Of a stretch of DNA of 64,000 nucleotides, positions 60,238 through 64,000 are shown one piece after another. This stretch comes from an uncultured Coriobacteriales bacterium (GTDB taxonomy: Bacteria; Actinomycetota; Coriobacteriia; Coriobacteriales; UMGS124): NCBI GenBank assembly GCA_934636245.1, contig CAKUAI010000017.1:1-64000 (forward strand). Reading direction: 5' to 3'. The position numbers and the translations under genes are program-made. Position 1 is the stretch's first letter. Each line of letters begins with the position of its first letter. Below the pieces are notes generated by a model. The model saw nothing but the letters and a program-made list of their open reading frames with translations. It did not search any database and was not told the origin of the DNA.

Positions 60238-60915
60238 ATGGCAGACGAAATGCTCAACGACCTGGCCGAACTCTGCGCCCAGCGCGACTCGACCTACGCC
60301 CTTCTTGCGCGCCTCTACCGCGTGGAGGTCGACCAGCCTCTGCTCGACGGGCTGCACGCCACACGCTTCCCTGCCGCAACCGGTTCGGCCAAGGCAAACG
60401 CGGGGTACCGTGCGCTGGCCGAATACCTGAGCAACATCGACGAACGCAGCACCACCGAGCTCGCCGTGGACTTCGCGCGCGTCTTCATCGGATACGGCGT
60501 GGACTCCTACGCCGCCGCCTTCCCCTTTGAGAGCGTCTACACATCCGAGAAGCGCCTCAAGATGCAGGAAGCACGCGACGAGGTCCTTGCCATCTATCAC
60601 GCCTACGGCCTGGACAAGAGCTCCGAGTGGGAGGAGAGCGAAGACCACGTTGCCGCCGAGCTCGAGTTCATGCAGGTGCTGTGCGCCCGTACGACCGAGG
60701 CCCTAAAGGCCGGCGACGAGGACAAGGCGGCTCAGCTTCTGCAAACGCAGAAGAACTTCCTGGAAGACCACCTGGCCAGTTGGACCCCGATGATGGCCGT
60801 CGATATGCGTCGTCTTGCAAAGACGAAGTTCTACCTGGGACTCGCCGACCTCACCGACGGTTTCTTGGCCGAGGACGAGGCATTTTTGAACGAGGTTCTG
60901 GGAGACGAGGAGTAG
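60238..60915 (+). CDS. torD: TorD/DmsD-family molybdoenzyme chaperone
   Basis: 225 residues, all-helical. Diagnostic region DHVAAELEFMQVLCARTTEA and FLEDHLASWTPMMAVDM match TorD/DmsD/NarJ family. These chaperones bind the Tat leader of the catalytic subunit and hold it for cofactor loading before export. The target is most likely the molybdoenzyme encoded upstream. AAAGGAG precedes the ATG. Confidence 0.88.
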   Translation: MADEMLNDLAELCAQRDSTYALLARLYRVEVDQPLLDGLHATRFPAATGSAKANAGYRALAEYLSNIDERSTTELAVDFARVFIGYGVDSYAAAFPFESVYTSEKRLKMQEARDEVLAIYHAYGLDKSSEWEESEDHVAAELEFMQVLCARTTEALKAGDEDKAAQLLQTQKNFLEDHLASWTPMMAVDMRRLAKTKFYLGLADLTDGFLAEDEAFLNEVLGDEE

Positions 60916-61019
60916 CCGCGCCTTCATGCAACGACGGCGCGTCAGGATCCAGCGCCCGGCCGGGTGCCGCATGTAAGCAGGGCGGTCGGCCGGGCGTGGC
61001 AGACAAGGGGGACAAGCAC

Positions 61020-63263
61020 ATGGCAGACACCATGGTGCGCGAATGCATTATAGGCAAGGTGGCCAGCGGCAAAACAGAGGCCCTGGTACATCGGGTGGTT
61101 GAATATCTAAGCGATCAATCAAACGACAAGAGCGTCCTCGTCCTTGCCGCCTCGCCCGATGCCGCCGAAACGCTTAAACGGCGCCTGGCCGCTGCCTTGG
61201 GCATCCCTGCAAACACGCTGGGCGAGCGGGGCGTGCGTGTCTCTATTCCACGTGCAATCGCCTTAGAGGTCCTCGGCAACCCAAAAGCCCAGGCGGCATG
61301 CGGCCGCAAGCCGCGCCTGCTTTTGCCGTTTGAGGAGAGCATCCTGCTAGAAGACGTAAAGGCAAGCGGCCTGCGCCCCAAGCGCCTGCGCGAGATGCTC
61401 AAGTTCTTCTACCGCAGCTGGACCGAGCTCGCCGACGACGACCCGTCCTGGCTTGTCAGCGAGGAGGAGGTGCAGGTGCACAGCCTGCTCAAGGAATGCC
61501 TCGCCTTTACGGGCGGCATCCTACCCAATGAGCTTGCAAACCTTGCCGTGAAGTGGCTGCGCTGCGATGAGGCGTCACGTGAGACCTCCTCCTATGACCT
61601 CGTGCTCGTTGACGACTACCAGCTGCTCAGTCGCGCCTCGCAGGTGTTTGCGGGGCTTCTCGCCCGCGAGGGCCTCATCGTCACCGGCGACATGCAGGCA
61701 ACCAGCGAGGTGTTCGAGGAATATCCTTCCCTCAACGGCCTGATCGAGCTCGCCGAGGCCGACGGCGTTGAGACTACGAATCTCGATGCATGCCGGAACA
61801 GCGCGACCGTACATGCGTGCTGCGAGAACCTGATTGACGCGGCGCGAAAGCACGAGCAGGAATCGCGCGACTTGACAGGTATGAGCGGAAACGGTGGGCG
61901 GGAGGCACGCGCGATCGCGGGCATGAACGAAGACGGCGGGCGAGAAGCACGCGACTTGGCAGGTAACAGCGAAGACGGCGGGCAGGAAGCACGCGCGTTG
62001 GCGGGCACGAACGGAGTCGGCGGGCAGGAAGCACGCGCGCTTGCAAGTGCGAATAACGAAAGCGCTCAAGAGCCTGCCACCTCGCGGGCTAAGCACAGCC
62101 CCGCGACCGCGGTGGAGGCAAGCCCCCATGCAGCGTACGCAGAAACGGGCCTCGGCGAAAGTTCCGCCGGATACGCCTGCGCCCTCTCGTTCCCCACAGC
62201 CGAGGCCGAAATCGCTCATATCGCGCAACACATCGCAGACGCCATCGAGAAGGGCGCGCAACCCGGCGACTTTTATCTCGCCGCTCCCAACGGCGTGTGG
62301 GCAAAAGCTCTAAGCCGCAGCCTCAAGGCGCGCGGCATACCCACAGCCCAAGAGCCGAGCACGCGCGGCCTCAATGGCGACCCGCGCGACCTCGGGCGCT
62401 GCAAGACCCTGCGCCTGTTCACCCTTCTCGCGCTGGTGGCACGCCCGCATGACATGCTCGCATGGCGCAGCTGGTGCGGCTTTGGAGACTGGCTCACCGA
62501 CAACCCTGGCTTTGCCGCGCTGCGCCGATATGCCGCCCGCCACTCCCTCGCCCCTTACGATGCGCTTGCGACAGTCGCAACCGGCAACCCATGCCGAGAA
62601 GCCTTCGGCGAGCTCGACGCTGCCGAGCAGGCGAGCCTTGAGCGCATTGTGCAGGCATTCGAGTCTGGACAGGAAATCCTAGGCCAACTCGAGGGGCTTG
62701 TCGGTCGTCAGCTGGTCAACGCTGCCTGGAGCCTGCTTGGCTGCGAAGCGCCAGCACAAGACACGACGCCTGCGCAAGAGGATGTCCCCGCCGAGCTGCT
62801 CGGCTTGCTCGGAGTCGCGCACACCGACCTCGCGCAAGATGCCGCAAGCCTTGTCGGGCATCTTCTGGCCACGCTTCGCGAGCCTTGCTTCCCCCGCGAT
62901 GCGGAGACCGTGCGCATCGGCGATCTTACCGCAACACATGGCGCCTCGTTCAAGACAGTGGTCTTGAGCGGCTTCGTCAACGGGTTCATCCCCAAGCATG
63001 CATACTTCGACCCGGTGAAGACACCCCTTGACCGCATGGGGATTCTATTCGGCGCGGACGCCCGTCGCGTGTACCAAGCCGCAGGCTGCGCACGCGAGGA
63101 GCTTCTCGTGACGGCATTCACCCAGATGGACGCCTTGCAGGCCGAACGCCTCGACCTCAAGGTCGACCGTGTCTTTATGCGCGAGGGAAAGCGCCTGGCA
63201 CGCATCTCCCCCAGCGAGCTCATTTGCTCGATGTGCCTTGAGGTTCAGGAGACGCGCGCATGA
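61020..63263 (+). CDS. UvrD/Rep-like SF1 helicase-fold protein
   Basis: 747 residues. Walker A GKVASGKTEALVHR, motif II LVLVDDYQLLS (DDYQ in place of DEXQ), GDMQATSE (motif III), late motifs THGASFKTVVLSGFVNGFIP (motif V) and RRVYQAAGCAREELLVTAF (motif VI, weakly conserved). Shorter than UvrD/PcrA; domain 2B appears reduced and a repeat linker (five 14-residue units such as REARAIAGMNEDGG) sits at residues 280-349. An ATPase in a molybdoenzyme maturation operon is unusual. The motor-less paralog is at 51097-52728. ATG at 61020 follows AAGGGGG. Downstream Fe-S gene overlaps by ATGA. Confidence 0.72.
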   Translation: MADTMVRECIIGKVASGKTEALVHRVVEYLSDQSNDKSVLVLAASPDAAETLKRRLAAALGIPANTLGERGVRVSIPRAIALEVLGNPKAQAACGRKPRLLLPFEESILLEDVKASGLRPKRLREMLKFFYRSWTELADDDPSWLVSEEEVQVHSLLKECLAFTGGILPNELANLAVKWLRCDEASRETSSYDLVLVDDYQLLSRASQVFAGLLAREGLIVTGDMQATSEVFEEYPSLNGLIELAEADGVETTNLDACRNSATVHACCENLIDAARKHEQESRDLTGMSGNGGREARAIAGMNEDGGREARDLAGNSEDGGQEARALAGTNGVGGQEARALASANNESAQEPATSRAKHSPATAVEASPHAAYAETGLGESSAGYACALSFPTAEAEIAHIAQHIADAIEKGAQPGDFYLAAPNGVWAKALSRSLKARGIPTAQEPSTRGLNGDPRDLGRCKTLRLFTLLALVARPHDMLAWRSWCGFGDWLTDNPGFAALRRYAARHSLAPYDALATVATGNPCREAFGELDAAEQASLERIVQAFESGQEILGQLEGLVGRQLVNAAWSLLGCEAPAQDTTPAQEDVPAELLGLLGVAHTDLAQDAASLVGHLLATLREPCFPRDAETVRIGDLTATHGASFKTVVLSGFVNGFIPKHAYFDPVKTPLDRMGILFGADARRVYQAAGCAREELLVTAFTQMDALQAERLDLKVDRVFMREGKRLARISPSELICSMCLEVQETRA
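61857..62066 (+). repeat. 42-bp tandem repeat in the UvrD-like gene
   Basis: Five exact-length 14-codon units: QESRDLTGMSGNGG, REARAIAGMNEDGG, REARDLAGNSEDGG, QEARALAGTNGVGG, QEARALASANNESA. In frame, no stop. Confidence 0.88.
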
Positions 63264-64000
63264 GCGCCCAGGTAAAAGCCGTGGCACGGCTCAGGCTCGA
63301 TCGGGCAGGCGAGCCCACCGCCACGCGCGCGCTTCAGTCTTTGCAGGGCGACCATGTCCATGTGCGTCAAGAACGCTGCCTGCTCGTGCGCAACCGCAAT
63401 GCGGAGTGCCTGCGGTGCGCGCAAGCCTGCACATCGGGCTGCATCAGCTACAACGAGCAGACAAAGATGCTCGATATCGACCAGACGCGCTGCGTAGGCT
63501 GCGGCACATGTGCCACCGCCTGTCCTACCTGCGCACTTGAGGCGCGCGACCCGAACGACTCCGAGCTGCTCGCACGCTTGCAGGGCGCGCTCAACACAAG
63601 CGCCAGCCATACGGTGACAATCGCCTGCGAACAAGCGGGCATGGCCCAGGATGAGTGCGCCGTTCGCCTCACCTGTTTGGGGCGCATCGACGAGTCGGCA
63701 CTCCTCCAGCTAGCCGCCTGGGGAGCACGCGAGGTCAACCTGGCCTGCGGCCCATGTGACACATGCGAGCACAAACCGGGCCGGATCGTTGTAGAGGAGG
63801 TCTGCGAGTCGGCTAGCACCCTGCTTGGCCTTTGGGGCAGCACTATGCACGTCGAGCTAACGGACGTCGGGGACGCAACGGAGCAGACCGGACTGCGTGC
63901 GCAGGAGACAGATGCGAACAGAACTGCCACGCATGGCAAAATTGCACAGGTAGACCAACAGATACAAACTGCATGCACGGACATGACTGCCACCCAAAGC
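63260..64000 (+). CDS. Ferredoxin/FlpD-like Fe-S protein, cut by the window end
   Basis: At least 247 residues; no stop before the right edge. Two ferredoxin-like cysteine clusters (CLRCAQACTSGC and CVGCGTCATACPTC) follow a leader of about 50 residues. After these, CEQAGMAQDECAVRLTCLGR and GAREVNLACGPCDTCEHKPG look like the FlpD/MvhD hydrogenase-linked Fe-S domain. Likely cytosolic electron carrier or maturation factor for the molybdoenzyme. ATG overlaps the stop of the uvrD-like gene. Confidence 0.75.
   Translation, partial: MSAQVKAVARLRLDRAGEPTATRALQSLQGDHVHVRQERCLLVRNRNAECLRCAQACTSGCISYNEQTKMLDIDQTRCVGCGTCATACPTCALEARDPNDSELLARLQGALNTSASHTVTIACEQAGMAQDECAVRLTCLGRIDESALLQLAAWGAREVNLACGPCDTCEHKPGRIVVEEVCESASTLLGLWGSTMHVELTDVGDATEQTGLRAQETDANRTATHGKIAQVDQQIQTACTDMTATQS

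Overview
The window looks like a high-GC anaerobic actinomycete of the class Coriobacteriia, most likely a gut member of the Eggerthellaceae. This is an inference from gene content: several Tat-exported flavin and molybdenum oxidoreductases, a LuxR regulator fused to a 12-helix MFS-like membrane half, single-copy TorD and DmsB-like proteins beside a soluble molybdoenzyme, and very strong third-position G/C bias. No rRNA or tRNA gene was recognised.

Layout. 1-8.7 kb: housekeeping genes (EamA exporter, DUF697 membrane protein, a DnaQ-fold exonuclease with an unknown partner, argC, a MocR regulator behind tcdA). 8.9-11.8 kb: a sortase-anchored surface protein with nine InlB/Flg_new repeats. 12.3-14.3 kb: YbjQ protein, threonine aldolase, His-rich coiled-coil protein. 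14.5-20.9 kb: one minus-strand Opp/Dpp/Nik-type ABC transporter operon (Tat-exported binding protein, two permeases, two ATPases) ending in a HypA-like gene, driven by a clear sigma70 promoter with a 13-bp inverted-repeat operator. 21.2-24.1 kb: cysteine desulfidase, HAD phosphatase, exported mono-heme protein. 24.1-34.6 kb: a three-subunit xanthine-dehydrogenase-family molybdenum hydroxylase, divergent xdhC plus methyltransferase, and a MalT-type LAL regulator; MalT-box-like GGGGAATG sites lie before the hydroxylase operon, xdhC and the regulator. 34.8-41.8 kb: a complete type I restriction-modification operon with a DUF1016 nuclease gene inside and a 12-bp repeat in the hsdS spacer. 42-44.1 kb: mocA-like cytidylyltransferase, small genes, a Crp/Fnr remnant. 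44.2-50.3 kb: two Tat flavoproteins, the second divergent from a LysR gene, separated by a 1.5-kb stretch of IS remnants and repeats. 50.4-64 kb: more repeats, a LuxR remnant, a LuxR-MFS regulator with a motor-less UvrD-like gene, and the divergent operon for a DMSO-reductase-family enzyme (catalytic and Fe-S subunits, winged-helix protein, TorD, UvrD-like protein, Fe-S protein).

How the genes work together. Two molybdenum systems dominate: a molybdenum hydroxylase with its own XdhC, LAL regulator and (beyond the restriction operon) MocA, and a bis-MGD enzyme with chaperone and Fe-S partners under a LuxR-MFS protein. The second is the most unusual system here, because two paralogous UvrD/Rep-like proteins, one with a P-loop and one without, flank it in the regulator and maturation operons.

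The other striking theme is repeats. Tandem arrays start inside the last codons of hypA (21-bp unit, nine copies) and cyuA (39-bp unit, five copies) and run on past the stop codon. Codon-multiple arrays make up protein linkers (36 bp in the MocR, 42 bp in both UvrD-like proteins, 12 bp in hsdS). Intergenic regions carry a palindromic hairpin family with compensatory stem changes and a 135-bp element with 14-bp inverted ends. Start sites, operators and functions were judged by eye; no database search was possible.
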